A stretch of DNA of 64,000 bases from Clostridiaceae bacterium (GCA_009911065.1 QXWR01000023.1:19857-83856), one strand, 5' to 3'; shown: positions 53,362 to 63,115, counted from the first letter of the stretch. The notes: generated from the sequence alone by a model not told the origin. Numbers and translations: made by a program.

Positions 53362-53637
53362 AAATCCCCCTGCTATTTTGCTGGAAGGAAAGGATACCAT
53401 ACATTCCTTTCTTTATTGGAAAAAAATGATTTATAAGCAGCCCTGAACCGTAATGAATAAGAATGGAAATTAAGAAGAAAATAAAAGATAGTATAGATGG
53501 GAGAAAGAATTTGTGATATACTGGGAACACTTGGGGAATTTTGGACATCAAGTATACCAAATGCGCCCGGAATATTTTTTATGGTGGTGCGTCACGTATG
53601 GAGCGCAGGAAGGTTTAGACAGAAAGAGAGGATTCAT
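53362..53637. other. Intergenic, no gene seen
   Basis: The frame of the next gene is open back to 53497, but without a ribosome site. TTGGGG...TATACC near 53529-53556 could be a weak promoter. Confidence 0.4.
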
Positions 53638-54096
53638 ATGAAAAATCAATTATCAGAAGAAATCAGGAATCCGGAACTGATTGAAGCTATGGCTGCAGTA
53701 AACCGGCATAATACGGAAAAAACGCGGGGACATATGGCGGCAGTGCTGATGAATTCCCGGCTGCTGTCTCCGATTCAGAAGCAGACCGTACTCACAGAGA
53801 AGGAAGGACCTTCTACTCGAATCAAATTTGAGGATATCCAGAATGTGGAGGGGGACAAGTATTATCTGGCCTTTACGGATATGGATGAATATGCCAAATG
53901 GAACAAGGATGGAAAACATGACCATGCCTTGATTATGACTATGGAGGATTTCGGAAATATTCTCATTCGCAACATCAATGATCTGAGGGGATTTGTGATC
54001 AACCCTTATGGGGAAAATATTAGCATTACCAAGGATCTGCTGCTTTCTTTGCTAAAGCAGAGGGAGGCGAAGCAGAATGCATCCAGAGGGAACTAA
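53638..54096 (+). CDS. SseB-like protein
   Basis: A 152-aa soluble protein. TRIKFEDIQNVEGDKYYLAF, TDMDEYAKWN and LIMTMEDFGNILI with FVINPYGENISIT follow the SseB N-terminal domain pattern (enhanced serine sensitivity, a fold of unknown function). ATG 53638 follows GAGAGG; the longer frame from 53497 is not supported. Its end overlaps the coaE start by 20 nt, so the two are co-transcribed. Confidence 0.75.
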   Translation: MKNQLSEEIRNPELIEAMAAVNRHNTEKTRGHMAAVLMNSRLLSPIQKQTVLTEKEGPSTRIKFEDIQNVEGDKYYLAFTDMDEYAKWNKDGKHDHALIMTMEDFGNILIRNINDLRGFVINPYGENISITKDLLLSLLKQREAKQNASRGN

Positions 54097-54706
54097 AGTT
54101 CCAATCGTAATCGGAGTGACCGGAGGAGTAGGCGCGGGAAAAAGCCGAATTTTGAAAATTCTCGAAGAAAAGCACCATGCCCAGGTTCTTCTTGCAGACC
54201 AGGTGGCTGCAGAGCTGGAGGAACCAGGGCAGGAGGGGCTGGCTTTACTGACGAAGGAATTTGGAAACGGGATTTTAGGGGAAGATGGCAGACTGGACCG
54301 GACGGCGTTTGCCCAGAAGATTTTTAAAGATCCAAAGGTTCTTACCCAAGTCAATGCCATCCTTCATCCTCTCACCTGGCAGGCGATTCAGAGAAAAATC
54401 CATAGGCTTTCCAAGGAGGCAGAAGTGGACTTGATTGTGGTGGAGTCTGCACTGTTTCAGGAGGAAAGCAAAAAAATCTGTGATTTTTTGTGGTATGTGG
54501 ATGTTACAGAGGAAAAGCGAATCCAACGGTTGATGGAAAACCGGGGGTACAGCCGGGAAAAATGTCTGGATATTATGAAAAATCAGCCGTGTCGGGAGGA
54601 ATTTCTCACCCTGGCAGATGAGGTGATTGACAATAATCAAACAATGGAGGAGACCAAAGACCAGATTCGGCGGCTTTTGGAAAAGGAAAGGTTAAAACCG
54701 TCTTAG
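54077..54706 (+). CDS. coaE: Dephospho-CoA kinase
   Basis: A 209-aa P-loop kinase that phosphorylates the 3'-OH of dephospho-CoA, the last step of coenzyme A synthesis. Walker A is VTGGVGAGKSRI, with LLADQVA (substrate Asp), LDRTAFAQKIF and AILHPLTW, and ENRGYSREKCLDIMKNQ in the lid. AGGGAGG lies ten bases before ATG 54077. Confidence 0.95.
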   Translation: MHPEGTKVPIVIGVTGGVGAGKSRILKILEEKHHAQVLLADQVAAELEEPGQEGLALLTKEFGNGILGEDGRLDRTAFAQKIFKDPKVLTQVNAILHPLTWQAIQRKIHRLSKEAEVDLIVVESALFQEESKKICDFLWYVDVTEEKRIQRLMENRGYSREKCLDIMKNQPCREEFLTLADEVIDNNQTMEETKDQIRRLLEKERLKPS

Positions 54707-54745
54707 ACGAAGGGACTTTTATAGGAAACAGGTGGGAGAATATCC

Positions 54746-55543
54746 ATGCGATTTGTGAGTATTGCAAGCGGCAGCAGTGGGAATTGTATTTACATAGGTT
54801 CGGAGAATACACATATTCTGGTAGATGCAGGAATCAGCAGTAAGCGGATTGAGCAGGGCCTGAATGAGATTGGGGTAAAGGGAGGGGAAATAAACGGGAT
54901 TGTGATTACCCATGAACACTCGGATCATGTTCGGGGACTGGGAATTTTGGCCAGAAAATATGAGATTCCGGTATATGGAACAAAAGAGACTTTGGAAGAA
55001 ATTCAGGGTAAAAAATGTCTTGGTGAATATGATAAAGAGTTACTGACAGGGGTTCTTCCGGACGTGGAATTTGCCTTGGGGGATTTGAATATTCTTCCTT
55101 TTTCCATTGACCATGATGCGGCAAATCCAGTGGCTTACCGAATCCGGCATGGAAAAAAACATGTGGCGGTGGCCACAGATATAGGTCATTATGACCAGAG
55201 TATTATTGACCATCTTCAGGGATTAGACGCACTGTTGATTGAGTCGAACCATGATGTGAATATGCTTCAGGCAGGGCCTTATCCTTATTATCTGAAAAAG
55301 AGAATTTTGGGAGATCATGGTCATTTGTCCAATGAAAATGCAGGAAGATTGTTAAACTATCTGCTTCATGACCGTTTGAAACACATTTTTCTGGGCCATT
55401 TAAGCAAAGAAAATAATTATGAGGCATTGGCTTATGAGACAGTAAAGCTGGAGATTGACCAGGGGGATACCCCCTATCATGCCTCGGATTTTTCCATTGC
55501 AGTGGCCCGGAGAAATGAGATGTCGCAGATTGTATATGTGTAA
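54746..55543 (+). CDS. MBL-fold metal hydrolase, YycJ/WalJ type
   Basis: A 265-aa beta-lactamase-fold nuclease-like enzyme. SIASGSSGNCIYI, VITHEHSDHVRG (HxHxDH), IDHDA, VATDIGH and LGHLSKENN are the metal-binding motifs. WalJ-type proteins are linked to cell-wall control and DNA repair in other Firmicutes; here the gene is away from walRK. GGTGGGAG precedes ATG 54746. It follows coaE after 39 bp. Confidence 0.88.
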   Translation: MRFVSIASGSSGNCIYIGSENTHILVDAGISSKRIEQGLNEIGVKGGEINGIVITHEHSDHVRGLGILARKYEIPVYGTKETLEEIQGKKCLGEYDKELLTGVLPDVEFALGDLNILPFSIDHDAANPVAYRIRHGKKHVAVATDIGHYDQSIIDHLQGLDALLIESNHDVNMLQAGPYPYYLKKRILGDHGHLSNENAGRLLNYLLHDRLKHIFLGHLSKENNYEALAYETVKLEIDQGDTPYHASDFSIAVARRNEMSQIVYV

Positions 55544-55620
55544 AAAGTGCTTTTTGTATTGTTTCACAAAAAGACATAAAGTGGAAAATTGAAATGGAAA
55601 AGGAAAGAAGAGGTCAGGAA

Positions 55621-55893
55621 ATGGACAAGGTGATTATTACTGTAGTGGGAAAAGATACCGTGGGAATTATTGCGAAAGTATGCACCTATTTATCAGAAAA
55701 TAATGTGAATGTGCTGGATATTTCTCAGACGATTGTACAGGAATATTTTAATATGATGATGATTGCAGATATTAGTCAGGCAACGGCATCATTTGAGGAA
55801 ATTTATACTCGTTTAGAGACTTTGGGAGAGGAAATCGGAGTGAAAATTCACTGTCAGCGAGAGGAAATTTTCACGAAAATGCATCGAATTTAA
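55621..55893 (+). CDS. ACT domain protein (UPF0237)
   Basis: A 90-aa single ACT domain: MDKVIITVVGKDTVGIIAKV, CTYLSENNVNVLDISQTIVQ and the C-terminal amphipathic helix. ACT domains bind amino acids. The gene is commonly next to the UPF0210 gene, as here, suggesting a ligand-sensing partner. ATG 55621 with GAGGT is preferred to 55594. Confidence 0.9.
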   Translation: MDKVIITVVGKDTVGIIAKVCTYLSENNVNVLDISQTIVQEYFNMMMIADISQATASFEEIYTRLETLGEEIGVKIHCQREEIFTKMHRI

Positions 55894-55983
55894 AAGGTAA
55901 GAGACCGATTTTTAAGAAAAATACAGGTCAGATGGGAAGTTTTAGGTAGAAGTTAGTTCCATAACAGAGAGGTGGAAGACAGA

Positions 55984-57348
55984 ATGTTAAACCTGTTTGA
56001 AGTAATTGAAACCAACAATATGATTGAGCATGAGCGGCTGGATGTGCGGACCATTACCATGGGAATCAGCCTGTTGGATTGCTGTGACAGTGATTTGAAT
56101 AAGCTTAATGAAAAGATTTATGAAAAGATTACAAAATATGCCAGTAAGCTGGTGGAGACCGGAGAGTCCATTGCCAGAGATTTTGGCGTGCCGATTGTCA
56201 ATAAGAGAATTTCAGTGACTCCCATTGGCTTGATTGGCGGATGTGCCTGTAAGAGTCCCAAGGATTTTGTGACGATAGCAAAGACTCTGGACCGGGCAGC
56301 GAACAAGGTGGGAGTGAATTTTATTGGCGGTTATTCGGCCCTTGTGTCAAAAGGAATGACAGCGGCAGACGAGAATCTGATTCGTTCGATACCAGAAGCT
56401 CTTGCATGTACGGAGCGGGTGTGCAGTTCGGTCAATGTAGCTTCTACCCGTACCGGTCTGAACATGGATGCAGTGCGTCTGATGGGGGAGGTGGTTCTTG
56501 AGACTGCCAAAGCTACCAGCAAACAGGATTCTCTTGGCTGTGCCAAGCTGGTGGTGTTTTGTAATGCCCCAGATGATAATCCTTTTATGGCTGGAGCTTT
56601 TCATGGAGTTACAGAGGAGGATGCCATCATCAATGTGGGGGTCTCTGGTCCTGGGGTGGTGAAGGTTGCTTTGGAGAAGACCAGAGGAGAGAATTTTGAG
56701 GTTTTGTGTGAGACCATCAAAAAGACTGCTTTTAAGATTACCAGGGTGGGACAGCTGGTGGCTCAGGAAGCTTCCAAACGTCTTGGCATTCCTTTTGGGA
56801 TTATTGATTTGTCTTTGGCGCCTACTCCAGCAGTGGGAGACAGCGTGGCAGAAATTTTGGAGGAAATCGGTTTGGAACGTGTGGGCGCTCCGGGAACTAC
56901 AGCAGCCCTGGCCATGCTCAATGATCAGGTGAAAAAAGGGGGCGTAATGGCTTCTTCCTATGTGGGCGGCTTAAGCGGCGCTTTTATCCCGGTTAGTGAG
57001 GACCAGGGAATGATTGACGCGGTGACAGCCCAAGCCCTGACCATTGAAAAGCTGGAGGCTATGACTTGTGTTTGTTCGGTTGGACTGGACATGATTGCAA
57101 TTCCTGGGGATACATCGGCTTCCACCATTTCCGGAATTATTGCAGATGAGGCTGCCATTGGAATGATTAATCAGAAGACAACAGCAGTGCGGGTGATTCC
57201 TGTGATTGGGAAAAAAGTGGGAGATACGGTGGAGTTTGGCGGTCTTTTAGGATATGCTCCGGTGATGCCAGTGAACCGTTTTTCCTGTGAAAAGTTTGTA
57301 AACCGTGGCGGAAGAATACCAGCTCCGATTCACAGTTTTAAAAATTAG
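55984..57348 (+). CDS. UPF0210/PFL family protein
   Basis: A 454-aa soluble protein. [44 protein letters not shown] and [20 protein letters not shown] are the pattern of UPF0210 (DUF711-type) proteins. Their fold is related to glycyl-radical enzymes (PFL), but no glycyl radical motif is present here. The reaction is unknown. ATG 55984 with AGAGGTGG is preferred over GTG 55972. It pairs with the ACT gene upstream. Confidence 0.88.
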   Translation: MLNLFEVIETNNMIEHERLDVRTITMGISLLDCCDSDLNKLNEKIYEKITKYASKLVETGESIARDFGVPIVNKRISVTPIGLIGGCACKSPKDFVTIAKTLDRAANKVGVNFIGGYSALVSKGMTAADENLIRSIPEALACTERVCSSVNVASTRTGLNMDAVRLMGEVVLETAKATSKQDSLGCAKLVVFCNAPDDNPFMAGAFHGVTEEDAIINVGVSGPGVVKVALEKTRGENFEVLCETIKKTAFKITRVGQLVAQEASKRLGIPFGIIDLSLAPTPAVGDSVAEILEEIGLERVGAPGTTAALAMLNDQVKKGGVMASSYVGGLSGAFIPVSEDQGMIDAVTAQALTIEKLEAMTCVCSVGLDMIAIPGDTSASTISGIIADEAAIGMINQKTTAVRVIPVIGKKVGDTVEFGGLLGYAPVMPVNRFSCEKFVNRGGRIPAPIHSFKN

Positions 57349-57362
57349 AAGGAGCAGTTTGG

Positions 57363-58640
57363 ATGCCAGAAGGAAAGCTTAAGTCTTTGGTTGACTTTTT
57401 TGCAGATGAATATTTAAGACAAATGATTTTCAGCAACCCGATTGACCGGGATTGTTTTTCCAAGGTGCGGGTACGTCCGGTGATGATTCGGGGAGAGCTT
57501 CGATTCCAGGCAGAGGAACAAAAGGGCAGTCAGGCTTTTCATCGAAATCTGTCAAGAGATGAATTGCCTGATTATGTGGAAAATTTACTGACGGGGGCTT
57601 TTCGGCAGCTTCAGGCAGAGTCGGAGAAGGGAAGCGGAACGGCTCTGGTGGGGAAAAAGGGAACTGTAACCGTGAAGATGAAAAAGAGGCTGCCAGAGAG
57701 GGAAGAGCGAAAGAGGGCCGGAGAGCCGGATTCGCGGGAGGGGGAAGGATTGTCTGGAAAGCCGGATTCGCGGGAGGGGGAAAGATTGTCCGGAGAGCCA
57801 AGTTTATCAGGCAGAGGATGGGAAGGTTTGGAGAGGCTGCAGCACAATCGGCAGAAAAATTATTTGCTGAAAGAAGGTGTTCCGGTTCCATTTCTTGTGG
57901 ATTTGGGAGTGATGACACCAGAAGGAAAGATTGTCCGCAGCCGTTATGACAAATTTCGTCAGATTAATCGTTTTTTGGAATTTATTGAAGATATTTTACC
58001 TAAGCTTCACTGGGAAAGGGAAAATCAAATCATTGATTTTGGTTGTGGAAAATCTTATTTAACCTTTGCTATGTACCATTACCTGAAAATAATAAAGGGG
58101 TATTCCATCCATGTGGTTGGACTAGATCTGAAAAAGGACGTGATTGGTCGATGTAATATGCTGGCACAGAAATATGGGTATGATCGGCTTTTCTTTTATT
58201 GTGGAGATATTGCAGACTATGAAGGGGTGGAACAGGCAGATATGGTGGTGACGCTTCATGCCTGTGATACGGCAACGGATTATGCGCTGGAAAAAGCAGT
58301 ACGGTGGGGAGCTAAAGTGATTTTAGCGGTTCCATGCTGTCAACATGAACTGAATCAGCAAATCAAAAATGATCTTTTGAAACCTGTTTTGGGGTATGGA
58401 ATTATCAAAGAGCGGATGGCGGCGCTGATTACGGATGCTCTGCGAGCGGAGCTTTTGGAGGCTGCTGGTTATCGGACACAGATATTGGAATTTATTGAAA
58501 TGGAACATACGCCCAAAAACCTTTTAATCCGCGCCGTGAAAGAGGGAAAGCCGAAGGAAAACCAAAAAGAGTTAGATAAACTTATGGAGTTTCTTCAGGT
58601 AAACCCGGCTTTCAAAAGGCTTTTGTCGTTGAATGAATAA
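57363..58640 (+). CDS. SAM-dependent methyltransferase with in-frame repeat insert
   Basis: A 425-aa protein. The Rossmann methyltransferase domain starts near residue 215 with IIDFGCGKSYLTFAMYHYL (motif I), VVGLDLKKDV, FYCGDIADY, VTLHACDTATDYAL and VPCCQHELNQQ; this resembles the Methyltransf_32 group (substrate unknown, perhaps RNA). The N-terminal region of 200 residues includes a hydrophilic insert of two 12-residue repeats (near 121-144). AGAAGGAG precedes ATG 57363. Confidence 0.8.
   Translation: MPEGKLKSLVDFFADEYLRQMIFSNPIDRDCFSKVRVRPVMIRGELRFQAEEQKGSQAFHRNLSRDELPDYVENLLTGAFRQLQAESEKGSGTALVGKKGTVTVKMKKRLPEREERKRAGEPDSREGEGLSGKPDSREGERLSGEPSLSGRGWEGLERLQHNRQKNYLLKEGVPVPFLVDLGVMTPEGKIVRSRYDKFRQINRFLEFIEDILPKLHWERENQIIDFGCGKSYLTFAMYHYLKIIKGYSIHVVGLDLKKDVIGRCNMLAQKYGYDRLFFYCGDIADYEGVEQADMVVTLHACDTATDYALEKAVRWGAKVILAVPCCQHELNQQIKNDLLKPVLGYGIIKERMAALITDALRAELLEAAGYRTQILEFIEMEHTPKNLLIRAVKEGKPKENQKELDKLMEFLQVNPAFKRLLSLNE
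57725..57796. repeat. Two 36-bp in-frame tandem repeats in the methyltransferase gene
   Basis: 57725-57760 and 57761-57796 differ at three positions. Each encodes 12 residues of the type KPDSREGEGLSG. Confidence 0.85.
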
Positions 58641-58678
58641 AAGGATTCAATCAATGGGGCGTTAACTTATAAGAGTCT

Positions 58679-60091
58679 TTAACAAATAATGACAGACTTT
58701 GTGTACTCGTTTGGCGTGAGAATCCCGTTTTTGGAAAATACAACCGATTGATACAAATGAGAGGCATAAATGTCTGTGTTCAGCATGGTAAGACCGTTTT
58801 CGTCCAGAATATTCCGGGCGTCTGCGGTCTTTGTAATAAGCGGAATTGAGGAGGAGCGTTTCATCTGGCGAAGCAGCCCTCCGGCAGAGCGGCGGAATCC
58901 GAGAACTCTGGCATAGGGCGCGAAATCAAGCTGTTTGCAGCAGGCAATCTGTCGATCTGTAATGCCCAACAGTACATGAAGAAGAGCGCGGCTGATGCGG
59001 GTGTAAGTGTAGCCGCGGGTTTTCAGCTGGTGAATCCGCTGGGAAAATGTGCCGAAGTTCAAAACATTTGCTTTTAGCCGGGAAGCGAGTTCAGGGGACA
59101 TGTCTGCATAAAGAGAGAACGGATTTTCTCTGTCCGAACTGCTCTGCAAAAGGTCCAACAGGCGGTAATTGAGAAGCTGGGTCAGGTCGTCGGGGAAAAC
59201 AGGGGTGGGAAGCAGGGATGGAGAGTTAATGGTTGCGGCAGTGGGTGCTGTGGAAGCGGAGGCAAAGTTTGCAGGTGCAGGTGCTGTGGAAGTGGAGGCA
59301 AAGTTTGCGGGCGCGGGTGCTGTGGAAGCGGAGGTAAAGTTTGCGGCAGCGGGCGCTGTGCCAGCAGAGGTAGCAAGGGTGGTTTGGGGAGTCTGCTCCC
59401 AAACCATGGAATAATTTTCTTCCTGAATAGCCCGACGGATGGCGGAAGCGGAGGCAAAGGTTCGGTTATTTACTGGAGTTTGGTCGTTGTAATTTTGGCC
59501 ATGGCGGCGGATGGTCCATGGTTTTATGGAACTGTTCCTTGTCTTTAAGGCTTTCAGATACTCGATTCCCAGAATATTGTTGGGAGAGGATAAAAGAGAA
59601 GCCCAGTCAAAGGAGGAGGAAGTATCTTTTTTGAGGGCAAAGTATTGTTTTAAAGCCTGGGATCTGGCTCCCGGAAAGGAAATTCCCTGTTTCAAAAGAG
59701 TACGGAGCATGTCAGAATAAACTTCTGGTTCGTCAAGAAGCACTTCTGCCACCTGGCACAGAGGGGAGAGTTCTCCCCATTCGCTGCCAAAGCAGAGCAC
59801 ATCCACCACGCCCAGCTGGTCCAGCAAAGCCACGCCGCAGGCAGCAAAATCTTCTGCGCTGCCAGTAGCAAAACAAACCGGCAATTCCAGAACCAGATCA
59901 ATTCCAGAGTTTAAAGCCATGTAAGTCCGGGTATATTTATCATAGACCGCAGGTTCTCCCCGCTGGACAAAATCGCCGCTCATAAGGGCAATGACAAAAT
60001 CAGCGTCAATTTGGTCGTGTAGTTTCTGGATTTGATAAAAATGACCATTGTGGAAGGGATTGTATTCTGCAATGATAGCGGCAGTTTTCAT
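58679..60091 (-). CDS. tmcAL: tRNA(Met) cytidine acetate ligase TmcAL, with repeat insert
   Basis: A 470-aa nucleotidyltransferase-fold enzyme that uses ATP and acetate to make N4-acetylcytidine at the wobble position of elongator tRNA-Met. IIAEYNPFHNGHFYQI carries the HxGH-like motif, and ALMSGDFVQRGEPAVYDKY, ELPVCFATGSAEDFA and FASASAIRRAI follow. Between residues 230 and 285 is an Ala/Pro/Thr-rich insert made of 12-residue repeats (STAPAPANFAS), unusual for this enzyme. ATG 60091 with AAAGGA is preferred to 60208. Confidence 0.9.
   Translation of the reverse strand: MKTAAIIAEYNPFHNGHFYQIQKLHDQIDADFVIALMSGDFVQRGEPAVYDKYTRTYMALNSGIDLVLELPVCFATGSAEDFAACGVALLDQLGVVDVLCFGSEWGELSPLCQVAEVLLDEPEVYSDMLRTLLKQGISFPGARSQALKQYFALKKDTSSSFDWASLLSSPNNILGIEYLKALKTRNSSIKPWTIRRHGQNYNDQTPVNNRTFASASAIRRAIQEENYSMVWEQTPQTTLATSAGTAPAAANFTSASTAPAPANFASTSTAPAPANFASASTAPTAATINSPSLLPTPVFPDDLTQLLNYRLLDLLQSSSDRENPFSLYADMSPELASRLKANVLNFGTFSQRIHQLKTRGYTYTRISRALLHVLLGITDRQIACCKQLDFAPYARVLGFRRSAGGLLRQMKRSSSIPLITKTADARNILDENGLTMLNTDIYASHLYQSVVFSKNGILTPNEYTKSVIIC
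59245..59388. repeat. Tandem 36-bp repeats in tmcAL
   Basis: Units start at 59245, 59281, 59317 and, partly decayed, 59353; each is 36 bp and keeps the frame. Confidence 0.85.
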
Positions 60092-60256
60092 AAAGCGGTG
60101 TCCTTTCTTAGCTGTATTGTGGAGGGATTGAAATGATACTGGCAAAATCCTGGAATGATTTTCATTATATCCGTAATTTTTCCGGACGTAAAGGAGAAAA
60201 TAATCCATATCTCATCCATTGTTTGTTAAAAAGTGCAAATTTATACAGGGAAGGAC

Positions 60257-60285
60257 TTGAAAAAATTGCATAAAACCAATAAAAT
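60257..60285 (+). promoter_or_regulatory. Sigma-A promoter of pduL-ackA
   Basis: TTGAAA at 60257-60262, 17 bp, TAAAAT at 60280-60285. Confidence 0.65.
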
Positions 60286-60348
60286 ATGGTTAGAATCGTT
60301 ATTTATGGGTCTTCGATTCAGAATGAAAAAGATAGGAGAGGAAAAAAC

Positions 60349-60918
60349 ATGAAATTCATGGTAGAAACATCTGCACGTCACGTACATTTAAGCACAGCCG
60401 ATCTGGCAATTTTGTTTGGCGAAGGGTATGAGCTGACTAAGAAAAAAGATCTGTCTCAGCCAGGGCAATTTGCCTGTGAGGAGCGTGTGACAATCGTGGG
60501 TCCTAAAAAAGAGCTGAAAGGTGTGTCTGTGCTTGGTCCAGTTCGGAAGCAGACTCAGGTGGAGCTTTCCATGACGGACGCCCGTTCCATTGGTATTGCG
60601 GCTCCGGTTCGTGAGTCTGGTGATTTGGAAGGCAGCGGTCCCTGTAAAGTAGTGGGTCCCAATGGTGAGATCGAGATCAGTGAAGGCGTGATTGTTGCCA
60701 AACGTCATATCCATGCAACTGTGGCAGATGCCAAAGCTTTGGGTGTTGAAAATGGCGATATTGTTTCTGTAAAGATTGACAGTGACGGCAGAAGCCTGAT
60801 TTTTGGAGACGTAGTTGTTCGGGTGAGTGATTCCTATGCGCTGGCTATGCATGTGGATACAGACGAATCCAATGCAGCAGCATGTCCAAGAGACGCTATG
60901 GGTGAGATTGTGAAATAA
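60349..60918 (+). CDS. pduL: Phosphotransacylase PduL
   Basis: A 189-aa zinc enzyme that exchanges CoA for phosphate on acyl-CoA. Paired beta-barrel motifs VETSARHVHLS and VIVAKRHIHATVADA supply the Zn histidines; GPVRKQTQVELSMTDAR binds substrate. There is no N-terminal microcompartment-targeting peptide and no pdu or eut gene nearby, so it most likely replaces Pta for acetyl-CoA. ATG 60349 has AGGAGAGG upstream; the frame from 60286 is too long. ackA follows after 26 bp. Confidence 0.93.
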   Translation: MKFMVETSARHVHLSTADLAILFGEGYELTKKKDLSQPGQFACEERVTIVGPKKELKGVSVLGPVRKQTQVELSMTDARSIGIAAPVRESGDLEGSGPCKVVGPNGEIEISEGVIVAKRHIHATVADAKALGVENGDIVSVKIDSDGRSLIFGDVVVRVSDSYALAMHVDTDESNAAACPRDAMGEIVK

Positions 60919-60944
60919 TGGTAAATGAAGGAGAACGGAGACTT

Positions 60945-62141
60945 ATGAAGATTTTAGTAGTGAACTGTGGAAGCTCCTCATTAAAGTATCAGCTGATTGA
61001 TATGGACAATGAGAGTGTAATTGCAAAGGGATTGTGTGAGAGAATCGGAATTGAGGGTTCTAAGCTTACTCATCAGCCAGCAGGCAAGGACAACTTTGTG
61101 GTGGAGAATCCCATGCCAGATCATAAGGTTGCAATTCAGATGGTTATGGATGCTTTGCAGGACCCGAATCATGGCGTGATTTCCAGTGTAGATGAAATTT
61201 CCGCTATTGGCCACAGGGTACTTCACGGCGGCACTACTTACAGCGAATCCATTGTGGTGGATGAAGATGTAAAGAGAGTTATTCGTGAGTGCTTTGATTT
61301 AGGACCGCTGCACAATCCGGCTAACTTAATGGGAATTGAGGCATGTGAAGCTGCTATGCCAGGAAAAGCCAATGTGGCAGTGTGGGATACTGGTTTTGGT
61401 ATGGCTATGCCAGAGAAGGCATATTTGTATGCCATTCCTCATGAGTACTATGAGAAATATGGCGTTCGCCGCTATGGTTTCCATGGGACAAGCCATATGT
61501 TTGTGTCTGGCGAGGCAATTAAGTTTGGCGGATTGGACCCGAAGACTGCAAAGGTGATTGTATGCCATTTGGGAAATGGAGCCAGCATTTCTGCTTCCAT
61601 TGGGGGAAAATGTGTGGATACCAGTATGGGCCTGACTCCTTTGGAGGGATTGATTATGGGTACCCGGAGCGGAGACCTGGATCCAGCAGTTGTCCAGTAC
61701 ATCTGCAACAAAGAGAACCGGGATGTGAATGATGTGCTGAATATTCTGAACAAGAAATCCGGTGTGTTGGGTATGAGCGGCGGTGTTTCCAGTGATTTCC
61801 GGGATATTGAGGCAGCCAGAAAAGAAGGTAATCATCTGGCAGAGGTAGCTTTGGAGGCATTTGTCTATCGGGTAGCGAAATACATTGGCGCTTATACGGC
61901 TGCTATGAACGGAGTAGATGCCATTGCATTTACCGCAGGCGTAGGTGAAAATGATAAGAAGACCAGAAAGGAAATCTGCAACTATCTGGGCTATTTGGGT
62001 GTGAAGATTGATGATGAAGCCAACGATGTGAGAGGAAAGAATCGGGTGATTTCTGCTGCTGATTCCAAAGTGAAAGTAATGCTTCTGCCTACTAACGAGG
62101 AGTTGGCGATTGCCAGAGAGACGAAGAGACTGACTGAGTAA
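60945..62141 (+). CDS. ackA: Acetate kinase
   Basis: A 398-aa ASKHA-fold kinase that turns acetyl phosphate plus ADP into acetate plus ATP, completing the PduL-AckA fermentation route. VNCGSSSLKYQLID, GHRVLHGGTTY, FGFHGTSHMFV-type RYGFHGTSH, ICHLGNGAS-type CHLGNGASISA, GTRSGDLDPAV and FTAGVGENDKKTRK are all present. ATG 60945 with AAGGAGA is preferred to 60918. Confidence 0.97.
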   Translation: MKILVVNCGSSSLKYQLIDMDNESVIAKGLCERIGIEGSKLTHQPAGKDNFVVENPMPDHKVAIQMVMDALQDPNHGVISSVDEISAIGHRVLHGGTTYSESIVVDEDVKRVIRECFDLGPLHNPANLMGIEACEAAMPGKANVAVWDTGFGMAMPEKAYLYAIPHEYYEKYGVRRYGFHGTSHMFVSGEAIKFGGLDPKTAKVIVCHLGNGASISASIGGKCVDTSMGLTPLEGLIMGTRSGDLDPAVVQYICNKENRDVNDVLNILNKKSGVLGMSGGVSSDFRDIEAARKEGNHLAEVALEAFVYRVAKYIGAYTAAMNGVDAIAFTAGVGENDKKTRKEICNYLGYLGVKIDDEANDVRGKNRVISAADSKVKVMLLPTNEELAIARETKRLTE

Positions 62142-62208
62142 AGATTTTTTGCAACTCTTTAATGGGCGGGAAATCCGACATCGTTTTGACAGTAGCAAAA
62201 GATATGTA

Positions 62209-62260
62209 TAAGAGGAAGAGGGAAACGTTTTTTGGTTCTCTTCTTCCTCTTGCGTTTTTA
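62209..62260 (+). terminator. Hairpin after ackA
   Basis: AAGAGGAAGAG and CTCTTCTTCCTCTT form a long stem around GGAAACGTTTTTTGGTT, followed by GCGTTTTT. Confidence 0.6.
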
Positions 62261-62280
62261 GAAAGGACGATAGAAAACCT

Positions 62281-63111
62281 ATGAAAAAATGGGCAGATGG
62301 ATGGAAAGGCAGGAAGCTGCAAAGAAAGGCAACTGTTTTTTTGCTCGCAGGATTGTTTGGCTTTTTGCCGGCAACTGGGAAAGGCGCCGATTTGCCACAG
62401 GAAGCCTGGGCTTCTGTGGAGAGCGGACCTTACTGGGCAGGAAAGCAGGGAAGTTTTGATGTAAATCAGTTTGTGCTGCCAGAGGAAGCCAGAGTTCTGG
62501 TGGTGGTAGAAGGTACGGGAGGCATTTCCTGTCAGGTATATGCTTTTGAAAGAGTGTCTCCGGACAGAAAGGCCTGGACATTGCGTGTGAACACTCCTGG
62601 TAATTTGGGAAATAACGGAATGAGCAATCACCGGACAGTGGGGGATAAGACCACTCCCATTGGGCTGTTTCAGATGAACACACCTTTTGGACAGGCAGAC
62701 CCTTTGGAGGGATTTCCAAAGAATTATGTGAAGGTGACAGAAGATTATGTGTGGGAGGATGATACCAACCGTTTGGAAGCGGGCAGCCAGAAAGAAGGAG
62801 AGCGGGTAGGAACGGATAGGTACGCCGGTTATTATGATTATGTTTTAGACGCTGGTTATAATAAAAATGCTGTGGAGTCAAAAGGAGCGGCTTTGTTCCT
62901 TCACTGCTATGTGCGGGAGGAGGAGGGAACCTCCGGCTGTGTGGCGATTGCCAAGGACCAGATGGCTGTGATTATGCGTCTTTATGGGACTTATGGAGAT
63001 GGCGCCTGTTATATTGCTCAGGCCCCAAAAGGTACATTCCATCAGGTTTATGATACATATGGAGTCAACAATGGATTGTCTCCAGATGGGGATTTTTCAT
63101 CCGTATATTGA
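62281..63111 (+). CDS. Exported L,D-transpeptidase (YkuD) family protein
   Basis: A 276-aa protein with a signal peptide (KATVFLLAGLFGFLPATGKG, probable cleavage after about residue 36). The catalytic region is LFLHCYVREEEGTSGCVAIA, the HCY...SGC form of the YkuD motif with the nucleophile Cys in SGC. NHRTVGDKTTPIGLFQMNTP is the preceding substrate groove. It would cross-link peptidoglycan stems or attach proteins. AAAGGACG precedes ATG 62281. Confidence 0.88.
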   Translation: MKKWADGWKGRKLQRKATVFLLAGLFGFLPATGKGADLPQEAWASVESGPYWAGKQGSFDVNQFVLPEEARVLVVVEGTGGISCQVYAFERVSPDRKAWTLRVNTPGNLGNNGMSNHRTVGDKTTPIGLFQMNTPFGQADPLEGFPKNYVKVTEDYVWEDDTNRLEAGSQKEGERVGTDRYAGYYDYVLDAGYNKNAVESKGAALFLHCYVREEEGTSGCVAIAKDQMAVIMRLYGTYGDGACYIAQAPKGTFHQVYDTYGVNNGLSPDGDFSSVY

Positions 63112-63115
63112 GAAG

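Noticed and set aside
52721..53436. Gln/Leu-rich and Ala/Ile/Thr-rich ORFs over the Cys/Asn-rich gene
   Set aside because: Other-frame readings of the same codon repeats; only the Cys/Asn frame has a ribosome site, promoter and terminator.
59169..59457. Plus- and minus-strand repeat-rich ORFs over tmcAL
   Set aside because: Alternative frames of the 36-bp tandem repeats in tmcAL.
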